Positions 36,553 to 48,157 of a stretch of DNA of 63,732 bases are shown piece by piece. The translations under genes were made by a program, and so were the position numbers. Numbering within the stretch: position 1 is the stretch's first letter; the number at the start of each line of letters is the position of its first letter. Source of the DNA: Camillea tinctor (Eukaryota; Ascomycota; Sordariomycetes; Xylariales; Xylariaceae); NCBI GenBank assembly GCA_022578605.1, contig MU394166.1, positions 1 through 63,732 on the forward strand. Direction: 5' to 3'. The notes under the pieces were generated by a model. The model saw only the letters and a list, made by a program, of their open reading frames with translations. It made no database searches and had not been told where the DNA came from.

Positions 36553-38319
36553 CATGTATATATGTGGCAGCAAAACTTGCATACAACAACGACTTAACGT
36601 ACCGTGTAATGGGTAATATTATCGAGAAATGACATCCATCCTAACGGGATGATGAATGAGCCAATGCACCTGGCAGGATACATAGACTTAACAGGAAAAG
36701 CGACTGCTCGACATCGCACTAGACATGGGGCCAACTTCAGATCCCTGAAGAAAGCCAAGAGTGGTCCACCCCATCCTGGTCGAATCCCTTCTGTAGGGCG
36801 TTCTAAATCCCACTTTTGTTTCTTCGTAGTTTAGTGTATCTGTCCTGGATGTATTATTGCTGTTATATTATTATTATTATTATTTCTTTTGTACTAGAGG
36901 GCTGGACTAAAATATCAGAGGATGTAGAGGATAAAAAAGAAGAGAGAAAAATATATTGACGTGGATTTGTAACCTTTTGTTTAATTACTAAATTCTATGC
37001 TTTACTTTCGAGCGTATTAGAGTGCCTTTTAGATATATATAAATACGACGATGTATGCTGGGAATCCATTTATCTAGGTAGGGGTGGGCACATTACATTA
37101 GGTCTAATAGTTAGTAGCTATGTGCAACTACGTAGGTATATAAATGCCCTGGCATTTCCAAGTACGTATTCAATTCAAGTTGTCAAGAATAGACACATTC
37201 ATAAGTTATATACTATCTAGTATCTAGGCAAGCAATACATTGAATTATATATGTACATAGTGAAGATAGTTTGTTGCTGCATGTATATCGGATACATATT
37301 TTATTTTTCCTCTCTGGAGGTCATTGCCATTGTAGCCCCAACCCAGCAAGTGAAGAAGAAAAATACAAGGGGCAGAAAAAAAATTACTCGGGCTAAGATC
37401 GCTATTCTACTATATACAAACTTCAAGCCTCAGCCAAAACCTGAAAAGAAAAAAAGAAAAAAAAGAAAAAAAAAGAAAAAAAAAAGATAGGCAAAGCTAC
37501 GAAAAACCTTAACCTGTTGTTTACCTAGGTACCTAGGTAATTATGGTTTTACTGCTGCCACGCACGCATCTTTTATAAATCATAAAAAAAAAGGTATATC
37601 GATTTTCTTCCATCACCTTAACCAATATATATGTTCAACTGCCCAGGTCAAGTTGAACGATTCCGGTAGCCTACTACTTCACCGAGTCATCAACTGTTTC
37701 CCCCCAGTGCCTTTCTTATCTTCACCATACTTCATCATTCACCAAAGCAAGCCCATCTGCGTGGTGGGTTACTATTTAACATCCAAGGCCCCTCCAACAT
37801 TTCTCTACTTGTCTGCATTGTCTTGGGTACCGACCTACTATTACTTCCTATTAATAAGGTACATGTAATTAATTGGCCATTTGTCTAATATCTGTGCTAG
37901 CAAACCTGCCGTGGACTCGAAGCTCCAACAAGACCGACTGCCTGAGCTAGTTAGCGACAAAACAATCCAGGACCAACCTTGGAGCACTTTTTATTTTATT
38001 ATTTTACTTTTTTTATCCCCCCCTTCCCTTCCTCTTCTCTTCTCCTCTTCATTTTCCCCTCTCTTCCACACATCTATCTCATTTTCGGTGACATTGATTG
38101 CTACATCGACATCAATCGTCTGGTACTGTTCCTCGTTCTCAACTATCAGCTACAGTTCTGGAACATCTTGTGTAAGTTCTCTTTTTCCTTCTTCCTCCTT
38201 TCGGTTGCTATTGAGTCCTTTCTATAACTACACTGCGCATCAACCCCCCTTTCGTCTCCCCAAAACAACAACAACAACAATCCACGATACCTATCAAGGC
38301 AATCGGGTGTTGTGGATAG

Positions 38320-38399
38320 GTGTGGGTGTATGTGTGTGTGTGCATGCGTGTGTGCGTGCGTGCGTGGAAGTATGTGTGTATGTGTGTATGTGTGTGTAC
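38320..38399 (+). repeat. Imperfect (GT)n / (GTAT)n microsatellite
   Basis: An 80-base alternating purine-pyrimidine tract of GT with ATGT and GCGT variants, about 1.4 kb upstream of the MED15 start. It could adopt Z-DNA. Part of the probable MED15 upstream region. Confidence 0.85.
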
Positions 38400-38704
38400 T
38401 TGCAGGTTGGGTCCACAGTGCGAACTGCCCAAGGGTGTCCAGCTCAGGAACAGTTGGGCGAAGGTAGGTACATGAGAAATAAGCCTGCTTCTGGGGTCCT
38501 GGCCAGTCACCAGGCGTCCATGCTCCTTGTACCTATACACCCAGACACAGCCAGGCGCTGTCAGTCAGTAGGGGAATCCCCAGTACCCACTTTTACCAAT
38601 ATTTGAATTCCACTATTGGGGTTCGATCATTCACAACTCGCACGCGGGAACCTTGCTTAGGTCCTGGCTCCGCTCCCTCTCCCACTACCGCTTCTCTTCT
38701 TCAC

Positions 38705-38742
38705 CAACACACACACCACACACGCACACACACACACACACA
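38705..38742 (+). repeat. (CA)n microsatellite
   Basis: A CA-rich tract of about 38 bases, some 330 bases downstream of the GT tract and nearly complementary to it, so the two could pair in a transcript. Confidence 0.85.
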
Positions 38743-39828
38743 TACCACCCTCCACCACCATCCGCAATCCTGCCACCACTTGTCGTTGCTGCTGTCAACC
38801 TTACTCAAACTCTTCCTTTCTCTACTCTACCTCTTCTACTTCTCTCCTTTCCCTCTCCATAACTTTCTCCCCTCCTTTTACCATTTCTTTGTTTGGGGTT
38901 GCATATCGCATCATTGCGAATGTAACTATTTTAGGCACCCTATATTATCGCTGCTGAACTGGTCCAGGCCTGACTTAACTTGTTACTTACCACTACCGTC
39001 TCGGTGGGCCGCTTGCGCTAACATTCTGCCTCGAGATTGTCTAGCTCAACGCTTCCCATTTCCTCTGGTCTTCCGGTAAACTGCGATATTATTTACCTTC
39101 ATCTCCTAAACGGAAGAAGAACGATTCGATAATACATGTCCCCCTCGACCTTGGAAAAGTGCGAAGCTACTAGCATCTTGTTCGACCAGGCGGCAATCCC
39201 GTTGTGCTATTATAATATCATTTCCGACGATCCACAACAACATATCCCCGGTCACTTGGTGTCCCTCCCATTCTGCACACCGTCTGTCTTTCGACGACAA
39301 ATTCTATCCTGACCTTACATTGGATTCACTCGTTGATTTCTACGCCAGGACGCCTATCGACCGCAGTCTCGCGCCGTCCTATCTACGTCACATCATTCCT
39401 AGGCAGGTTTTACTTGTACCGCAGCCTCAGTCATCTTACCCGAACCAACTGATATTTTCTTGTCGCCTGAGAACCTGAAAGGCCAACCGACACCAGTCCC
39501 GTCATTGTTGACTGGATCCTACGGCTGGAGGGCGATATTCCCACACATTGTCCACGAACTTTCGAGCGCCCGTATACGCAAGGCTTGATCTTTATGGACA
39601 CTACTGTATTACGCTAGGCAACTTACAGCCCGCGACGGCTTTTTGCCTCGTTTCTTAGGGACGGTTCGGTTTTGACTTGGGATTATTACGTCCATAGTGG
39701 GACCCCGAGGGAAACTTGGACGGCGGAAATCTCATTGGCCATTCTCATCTAGGCCAATCTGCCTGGGTCCCTACACCTACCAGTGGTAGCACTTCTTCGA
39801 CTTGTTCAACCCAACCCCTCCCGCGGCT

Positions 39829-42800
39829 ATGGCCGCCAATATGCAACAAATGGGAGCTGGTGGCCCTACACGGCATCGACCGCAACAGCAGCAGTTGTCG
39901 CATATTGTTTTTACGCAACTGATGGCCAATCAAATACAGCCTAGTGGATGGCAAGCTCAGGTCCCAGTCAACGTCCGTGTTGGTCACACGATGAATTTGT
40001 AAGTTTTCATGTTTATGCCTCTAGGGTTACGACTAGATTGTAGTTTCTTCTGAGACGAAGACTAATGTGTCGATAGAATCACGAATTCTTTTCTTGCCAT
40101 GCCCCAGGTCGACTCGCAGCAACTCGTGGCACATGGTCTTAACTTTGAACGCGACGCTTATATGAACTCCCCCGATAGAGTGAGTGACAGAGCCCCTACT
40201 TGATCTGCTAAGGATAACTACCTAACTGACTTGACTAGACTTCTTATGACCAGAGGATTGGAGTCCGAGTACAGGAGCTTTTCAAAAAACGGCAGGCGAA
40301 TGAGCAGAACCTACACAATTCTATGAATGTGCAGGCTGCTCAAGCTCAGGCTCAGGCTCAAGCCCAGGCCCAGGCCCAATTACTAATGAATCAGAATATG
40401 CAGATGGGGAGAGGAATGGGGCAGCCTCCGCAACAGGGCTTTCAGCATCTTCAGCAGCAGATGCAGCCTTCCCCTATCCCTCAGCAATCTCAGCAACCGG
40501 GCATGGGGGCGGGCAACCCCAATGGTCTTTCAATGAATTCAAACAACCAGGGAATGCCAATGTCCGGCCAAATGCGTCCTCAGATCCCTATGCAGACCGC
40601 TCTGGCAAGTCTGTCTCCTCAAGATCGGGCGAAGGTCACACAGCTGGCCGTAGCGAAGTTGAACCAGACACCAGAAGCAAATCGCGCCCAACTACGGATG
40701 ATGTTACAGCAGAAGCTTTCACAGCACCAAGTGGCACAGCTGCGGCAGGAGAATATGGACCCACTTCTCTATTTCTTTCAGACCCAGATTCTGCAAGCCT
40801 CGAAAGGCCAAATGGGTCCGAACCAGGCCGCAATGCAGATGCAAGGCGCGCCGCAGCGACAGATGAACCAGCCCGGGCAGCATGTGAGCGGTGGCTCGAA
40901 TGGTGCCTTTTCCAATCTAGAAATAATGAGCCAGCAGAAGGCAGGACTTTTAGCTCAGGAGCAAGGACAAATGGTCGTTCCAGCAAGCACTGGGCCTGGT
41001 CGAAATGCTACACCTCAGCCTATGGGCGGCGTTCATGGCCCCAATGGCAGCAACAATCATCCAGGACCGAACCAGCCAAACATGGCGCACCAAATGCCTC
41101 AACAATTCAATCACCCACAGCAGTTTACAATGGATCAGAAGGCTGCGCAGTCTCAGATCCAGATCAGACAGCAGGCCCATACGAAACAAATGCAAGGCCA
41201 ACCAGGTGGTTTGAATGGTGCTGGTGCTGTTTCGCAGAGTCCTGCTATGAACACGTTGAACACTCCGGTGCGCCGGACACCGATGAATATGGGCCAACCC
41301 GAAGGACAGCCATCGATGGGACAGGGCAACGCACCATTTAATCAAGTATTCGACCCTCGTTTCAACCAAGCCAACCAACGGCCACAGATGGTAGGCAATA
41401 TGAATAAGCAGCAATTACTGCAAACTATGCTTCAACAGATGCCCCCTGATTCGCGACAACAATTTATGAATCTGCCTCCAGAAAAGTTAAACGAGTTGGT
41501 CGCAAAGTACTCCACTAACCAAGCTGCCCGGGCGGCTGGACAGATGCCCGGTCGTCCCCAAGCGCAACCTGGTCAGTTTGGACAGGGCAATCCTATGTCG
41601 CAATTCGCTCCTGGGAACAATAACGCCCAGCAGCCTAACCAGGCTATGGGAGTTACGCAACAAAATTTATTGATGCAACAGCAGCTCGACAGAATCCGAC
41701 ACAATGTCCCGACTCCAAGCCAGCCACAGATGCCTGCGAATGCGGCCATGTTCATGGACACCATGGATGTACCCCCAAAGATAGTGGAGCAACTGAGATC
41801 GAATCAGCCTCCGGGACTCCCTGTCGAGATCAAGAAATGGGGTCAACTAAAGGGATGGCTAAGCCAGAAGAATGCCAATCCCCAGCTCGTAAGCCAGCTT
41901 CTGAACGTCCAAAATGCTCAATTCCAAAATTTTATGAGACGGAATCAGAACATGGCAGCGGCCATGGGCCAGCAGATGGCTCAAGCAAACGGGCCGCAGC
42001 AAGCGGCTCAATCTCAGCCTGGCCAGATGGCACCCCAGCCTGGTCAGCCTGCTGCTAATATGGGCGTTCCTCTAAATATCACCGTTACTCCCCAGGAGAT
42101 ACAGCAGGCGAGAAACCATGACAAGTTCAAGGGCTGGCCTGAGGAAAACATTAGAAGGATGCTGATGCAGATGAAGTTACACCAAATTAGGAACCGCGCC
42201 GCTACTGCTGGCCAAATGCCCAACGGTCAAATGCAGGGCGTGCAGACATCTCAACCACCATCATTGAATGCGACAGCCCCTGCGCAGCCGATGAATGGAC
42301 CTAACTCAGCACAACGACAACCAAATGTAGGAACGGATAGCAACACTGCAGGATCTGCCGTTCCCGTTAGAAACAATAAGCCACCTCAGCTCCAGAATAA
42401 TCGCCCACCACAGAATGCACCTGCCGCAGCGGCCCCTCAAAAGAATAGCCTCAAGCGTCCGAGCACAGATGATGCGGGTGACGTGCAAACTGCTGCTAAT
42501 GCCAATACTGTCCAACGCCGACCCCAGCCTCAACCCGGGGTCCAACAGCTGCCGCACGCGACCCCCCAGCAACTTGCCAATCTGAGTCCTGAGCAGAGGC
42601 AGAGATACGAGGCTATGCGAGCTCGCCAATCCGGTCCGATGGCAGAAGAAATGCAGCGTCTCAAAGCGATTGGCCAAGAGGAACATACCGCTGCCATGCA
42701 AGAACAGTTGGTAGACATACAGATGTCACCTCAGGAGTACAACGAGATGGCACAGAAGATTCAATCCATGGTTCAAGAGATGGCCAAGTTGAGCAAGGTT

Positions 42801-44390
42801 TTGGGTAAATGGTATAGTCTTACGCACGACGATACCCGGGCTAAAAAGTTTTTCCGAATGGTAAGTCTCGGGAGTCCCCCTCGTTGGTTTTCTTTCCAAT
42901 CCTATGGATACTAACTGAATTTCCAGCGCCTACGTCTCATTAAACAATATGTAGATGGCGAAAAGATGACGACGCTCAAGGATGCATTCTCAGTGAGACC
43001 CAAAGAATTGGAAGAGGTTCGGAGCATGTTAGAGACGATGGCGAAGGACGTGGCAAGCACATATCCGCAGGGCATGAGGAAGAATGTTAGCCAGCAGAAT
43101 GCCCCGAACAACACGCCACAACATGGAACAGCCGCACTTACCACGACACCACCAACGACTCAACCGGTCCCACTGAACGCGGCGAACCTTGAAAAGCAGA
43201 CTCAGGCCCTCAGTAAAATGCACCAAAGATCTTCTAGTAAGAGCGGCCAACCGCCAGCAGCGCCAACCACCTCGCAGCCTCCATTTCCATTCGGTGCACA
43301 ATCACCTAATGGGCAGCCAACTTATGCTGGCAAGCCTGCGGTTACTCAAGACAATCTTCAGTTACCAGCTCGCAAGAAGGTGAAAACCTCACAACAGTCG
43401 GGTCTAGGATCGGGCTCTACGAGCGCAAATGCTTCACCTCAAGTCCAAAAGCTACCCTCGCCAGAGATGAACAAGCGCCCAGCGCCTACGGAAGCGAAGA
43501 CCTCGACCCTTAAGCCACTGCACCAATGCCCGGAGGTTGACTGCGAATCTCACTACGTAGGATTTGCTACCAGAGAGGCCCTCCAAGCACACCGTGAAGA
43601 GGAGCATAACAAGCCTGCCCAAGATCCTACCAAGTTCGCGACGGAATGCCTTGCCTCGGCACTTGGCCTAGATTCCAATGGTCACCCGAAGGCATCACCG
43701 GTAGGCAACGCCCAATTGGCAGCTTCTCCAATGACAAGCGATGCATCGAAGCAAGGCCAGACCCCTACAATGAAAGCGGAAGCATCGCCTATGTCTCGAG
43801 ATCCATCAATGAGGAGACAGGGCAGCGCAGCAGGCTCTAGACCTAATGATCTGATCAAGACAATCGCGGGCAAAGCGGCGACGCCAAAGGCGGACACGGC
43901 AATCAAGTCTACGGACGGCACGATGGGAGGAGGCAAGATAGAACGTGCAGCAGCGGTTCAAGCTACGGGTCCAGACAATGCATTTGCAACGGCGACGATC
44001 GATCCTCAAGATCTATTCCAGAACTTCGTACCGATACTGGACACAGGTGGAAACGGAGCCATATTTGACATGAATGTTTACCGAGCCATCACACCAAATG
44101 ACACGCCCGAATCCATCAAAGACAGTGCATCGTCGGAGCCGAATAGCGACGTGTCAGAAGGGGTATCGCTTAACTTGAGGCTGGATATGGGATTCGACAC
44201 GTGGCAACCGTTTGAGCCAAACGTGATGGACATGGACTCGGGAGATCTTAACTTGGGTGACATGGCCGACTTGGATAGTATGACAGATAACGGATTCCGA
44301 GCGATGATCTCGTGGGATGACATCAACCAGGATTTTGGGAAATCATTTTCATTAGATACCTCGCTTTATTCCTTAGACGCGACGACGTGA
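39829..44390 (+). CDS. MED15: Mediator tail subunit 15 with KIX-like domain
   Basis: Coactivator subunit of the RNA polymerase II Mediator tail; its KIX domain binds activators. Exons 39829-39998, 40077-40179, 40239-42860 and 42927-44390 give 1452 residues, all in phase, with CTAAC/TACTAAC-type branch points. The KIX-like domain lies about 20-92 (GWQAQVPVNVRVGHTMNL across the first join, then FERDAYMNSPDR and RVQELFKKRQ). A Gln/Ala/Met/Pro/Asn-rich body follows, with an (AQ)n run just after the KIX domain. Two helical blocks stand out: VEIKKWGQLKGWLSQKN and ARNHDKFKGWPEENIRRML. Residues about 1166-1192 form a C2H2-like finger (CPEVDC...HREEEH). The acidic C-terminal region is rich in Asp and hydrophobic residues. 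Other Gln-rich coactivators were considered, but the KIX start argues for MED15. Confidence 0.88.
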
Positions 44391-44696
44391 AACGGCGGGC
44401 CAAGTGCAGTTCGCGGTTTTGATGGATAGACAAAGCAGAGCAGGGACTATATTTGACTTGAACGACAATAATGCGGTTTATCAGGCGTATTCAGGGCAAC
44501 TCCAACGAGGAATCATGATGCATTGGTTAGGACAAAACAGACGTGGTATAGGCAAGGGCGTGGACGGCCAAGACAGGGACGGCCAATGACGGGAAAATAG
44601 GAGGTTAGCGACGATGGCGTTTGAGGACCGGACTGAGATGCCACGGGTGATTTGGCATAACTCTCGAGGATCTTTTTTCTTTTTCTTTTTTTTCTT

Positions 44697-44721
44697 ATCA
44701 TCATCATCATCATCATCATCA
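44697..44721 (+). repeat. (ATC)n microsatellite
   Basis: About eight ATC units, 0.3 kb after the MED15 stop, probably within its 3' UTR. Confidence 0.9.
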
Positions 44722-45064
44722 TTACGACAGGGTATCTATCTGGTTGGCTTTTATGTTGGGATTTACTCAATTACGCGGGAGGCCTAGCGAGGAAAGCGAC
44801 ACAGGAGAGATCAGGTCTCTTTTTATTGTTATTTTTTCTAGTTATTTCTCTTTTCTTTTACTCTTACTTGGCCATATTTGCTAGGGGATAGGAGTATAGA
44901 CGCTGGAACAGCGTAATGATACCCGTGAAGAAGAGATAGCAGTGGAGAAGAAAAATCAACAAAGAATAAGTAAGATCTCAAAAGAATTATTGCCAAAGTT
45001 TGGTGTTTTACGTGATGACTCAGTATGGTTGAAGGCCGTGTATGTGTTTATGTGATAAGTACGT

Positions 45065-45091
45065 GAAGATGTTGAAGATGTTGAAGATGTT
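45065..45091 (+). repeat. GAAGATGTT nonamer repeat (3 copies)
   Basis: Three exact tandem copies of a 9-base unit in intergenic DNA. Confidence 0.9.
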
Positions 45092-45481
45092 GTGGCTGGT
45101 ATGATCATCTATGCATATGCTTGTTTCTGCTGTTGTACCTTGTACCTGCATAGAGATCGGTAAGTGCCGCTGCGAGGCTGGCAGATGGGATGGACGGGGC
45201 TCTAGGCGGGACAAGCGGGACAAGGCGGGGCGGTGGTTATGCATGGTTTATGCATATGCCATACCCAATAAGGCAATAAGTCAATATTTATCCAGAACAA
45301 GATGCATAATCTGTATCACAAAAGGAAAAAGAGAAAAAGAGGCGAAGTGGGCTGTTGCAACGACGCGGGACCAAAAAAGAAAACGCGGGCGCGAGTTTTA
45401 AGTCTCGATTAACTAATTTCATTTCCAATCGGGAAATAGCAGCACCACCTTATTAAGTACACCACACCTTTAACACGCCTA

Positions 45482-45498
45482 CACACACACACACACAC
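45482..45498 (+). repeat. (AC)n microsatellite
   Basis: A short AC tract 0.4 kb upstream of the WHI5-like start. Confidence 0.85.
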
Positions 45499-45872
45499 CT
45501 TAGTACAGACTAGAATTTATTTCCTTCTCCCTTCTCTCTGTTCAAGTGCAACTTGTCACACGCGTCTTGAGATCTCACCTTAGATTATTATTATAATTAA
45601 GTATTTTTATTATTTTAATCTTGAGTTTTAACTTATAACCATTGTTCCTTTTCCTCCCTCCTTATCACGCTTCATTTACACTTACTATTCTGTCGTCATT
45701 CTCCCACCAATTGTCCCGCACCCCACCGCGCAGTGACGACCCAGTATATGATATATCTTCGCCTTACAGCCTCGCGACCTGGTTTTCTCAGAAGCTTGCT
45801 ATATCTGCGCGTTAGTTCGCGACTGGTTGTGATCCTAGGCATAGGTACACAATTGATTGTCAAGGGAAGACC

Positions 45873-47038
45873 ATGGAAGCGTCACCAAGTAAACGACGCG
45901 TCTTGGCTTCGTTAGATACCAACACAAGATCGCCGGCCGCTGGATCGCGTCTAACAGCATCCAAGCTTGAGATACCAGGGGCTTGCACTCCCACCACACT
46001 GGCCCATCTGAAGCGATCTCTTGATCAGGAGAACATCACCCAGTCACCAACACCAGCCAAGAAGCCGCGCATGTTAATTGCAGAGGACAATAGCAGAACC
46101 ACGAATATAGACGCAGGTAATGATGCTCTGGAGGAGGTTCGTGTAAATGCCCAAGACTTTTTTTCTTTTCCTTTTTTGCTCTTCTACTTTGCCCTTTCCG
46201 ATCGCTCGTTACTGACGAGCAATATCCGTATATAGGAAAATGCTATGGATGTGAAGAGGGAGCGTTCAGGTTCGCCCGCCGAGGTGACTGATTCATCATT
46301 GATACTCGATAACTCTGCTATCGACACCTCACTAGACACGACGATTACCGAACCAGATGCCGATGCCTTGGCACCCTCTTTACCAGTCACCCCAGCACCA
46401 CGGCGAAGACCTGTCTTGACGCGCGAGGAAGCTCGCCAGGTACGTTTTCCCAATCCGCTACTAGCAGAGCCCTGGGCAAAGATTTCTATCCGACGGCGCT
46501 AACAACCCCCGTCTCATTGGGCGGCATTTAGAAAGCTGAAATATTGCGGTTAAGATTAGGTCTTGCGAGCTACAAGGTCCGAACAGGCCAGACAGATGTG
46601 CCGCTAGAGAGACTCAAACTCAAGCCGATACCGGGCCAGGCCTCGCCGCAACGATGGCAACGACAGTGCCCGCAATCACCCCAGTTACCCCGGCTGCCTT
46701 CTCCTTCCAGACGGCGGAGCATACAAGGAGACGGACAGAAAGACACGTCGCATAAACTACAGCGGCAGTGGACCAAAGAACCGGTAACGCAGCGGAAGGC
46801 GTTACCCACGGCACCCCTCCAACGGAGCAACAGTGGCACGAGCTTTGGAGAGGCTCGTGATCGAACATTGTCGCCCAAGGAGTTGTCGCCCAAGTTCGTA
46901 GCGCTGCCGACACCATTGAATACGTCGATTGTGTCGTTGCCCGAGGACAGTGGCGATGAAAGCAGCACGAAGAGTCTGCTGAGCGGGGGCCTTCAGGGTG
47001 GTGCCGCCAGTGGACTATTGAATTTATCACGGGGTTGA
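45873..47038 (+). CDS. WHI5/NRM1-type repressor of G1/S transcription
   Basis: Small nuclear repressor family that binds SBF/MBF transcription factors. Exons 45873-46142, 46236-46439 and 46532-47038 give 326 residues. The N-terminus MEASPSKRRVLASLD and the early basic/Ser-Pro stretch are typical of filamentous-fungal members. The family (GTB) motif is encoded by exon 3: KAEILRLRLGLASYKVRTGQ continuing TDVPLERLKL, about 159-188. Ser-Pro and Thr-Pro sites, suited to CDK phosphorylation, are scattered around it (SPTPAKK, VTPAPRRRP, LSPKELSPK). The end is ASGLLNLSRG, another family feature. The donor of intron 1 is uncertain: gtaaat (used) or gttcgt two codons earlier. A segment after the motif (about 190-240) is Arg/Gln/Pro-rich and less family-like. 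Confidence 0.8.
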
Positions 47039-48157
47039 GAGAGGATGGCTTCTCTTCTTTTTTTCTTCCTTTCCCCTCTCCATTTCTTGGAATAATATCA
47101 GGGGACCTTATATATATATATAGTGCGCGCGAGCACTAAGGAGGAAGTCGGTGGGGGATAGGTTGGGCTACCACCATGTGTTGAATGGAGGGTTGTTAAA
47201 AATAGAAAAGCGAAAAGAGAAATCTCGCATTCTCCTCCAGCTCGATGCTGCATTTTCTTTTTCTTTTTTTTTTCTTATAAAAGGAGAGCTTTCTCTTTTC
47301 TCTCCATGTGCATGGGAAGGACAAAAAGGCATAAAAGGCATTGTGAATTGAATTAGCGTCTGGTCTATTGTTGGGTATGTGTTGCATTTACGAAACAAAA
47401 GAGAAGTATACCTATGAACAGTTTTGTTTCTTTTAATACCCCCCTTGTAAGACATTGGTGGCATTAATGGGTGACTCGGGAATTTATCTCTTACACCCCA
47501 TCATCTCTTCGATTTTATCTTTTATTGGGGAGTTGTATGCCGATTGAGATTCAAAAATAGAGGATGGTGGGTGGGCTTAAAGGGGTAAGGGGTAATGACG
47601 AAGGAGTAACATTGAAAAAAGGGGGGAAAGAGAGGAGAGTTGGCTTTGGAGATCTTCTGAAAGACCTGTAGGCTGTTAGCTACTAAGGTTATGGTCATTG
47701 TGCTTTCCATCAATGGTTCCCATTCCTATCTATTGCTGCACCTTCCCATCTATATGTCTTCCGTCACTATACTAATACAGGCATTTACACATGCACCTGC
47801 ACCTGTACCTGCATCTGCACCTGCTGCCGATATTGTATAGTTGGCATCTGAAATGCCTGTCTTGCCTAAAGTGACCAAACTTTAAAAAAAATAAAAAAAT
47901 GGAAGGAAGAAAGGAAAGAATGCCATGTTCATTCACCTTCTTTTTTCATTCCCTCCTCCTCTCTCCTCTCTCCTCTCTCCTCTCTCCTCTCTCCTCTCTC
48001 CTCTTCTCTTCTTCTCTTCTTCTCCCTTCTCTTATCCTCTCACTCCTTTCCCTCCTACCTATTATGCATATTTCCCAAGCATCTTGAATCCAGGTATATG
48101 GCATACGCTTGGTACTCGAGAAATAAGTACAGGGCACTAGATCATATATATGTACCC
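47039..48157. other. Intergenic DNA with CT-rich minisatellite
   Basis: WHI5-like 3' UTR, then AT-rich sequence, then a CT-rich tract directly upstream of the next gene. Frames on both strands here are low-complexity translations. Confidence 0.6.
47955..48006 (+). repeat. TCCTCTC heptamer repeat (about 7 copies)
   Basis: A pyrimidine-only tandem array 150 bases before the start of the gene at 48158. Fungal transcription-start regions are often CT-rich, so this may be part of that promoter. Confidence 0.9.

Larger units (their letters stand above)
28958..39828. other. Long gene-poor region with gap and simple repeats
   Basis: About 10.9 kb between divergent APE4 and MED15. Candidate frames, including a 241-codon one at 37881-38606, consist of pyrimidine-rich or GT-repeat translation with no domain and are not credible. 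The left end holds the APE4 promoter or 5' UTR. The right end (about 37600-39828) is rich in CT tracts and is probably the promoter and long leader of MED15. TACCTA/TAGGTA palindromic words are dense at 29430-30150 and 34980-36260. An assembly gap sits at 30328. Confidence 0.55.
44391..45872. other. Intergenic DNA between MED15 and WHI5-like gene
   Basis: It holds the MED15 3' UTR, several microsatellites and the promoter of the next gene. A pyrimidine-rich stretch (about 45510-45730) directly upstream of the WHI5-like gene is typical of a fungal transcription-start region. No further ORF is credible. Confidence 0.6.

Noticed and set aside
37881..38606. A 241-codon open frame on the plus strand upstream of MED15
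   Set aside because: Its translation is made of Ser/Phe-rich pyrimidine tract and Val/Cys/Val GT-repeat residues with no domain or exon structure. It is most likely leader or promoter DNA.
48098..48157. Upstream in-frame ATG for the gene at 48158
   Set aside because: The extra 20 residues are not protein-family-like, whereas the later start gives the MCSRVAFIYSCGC opening seen in comparable fungal proteins.
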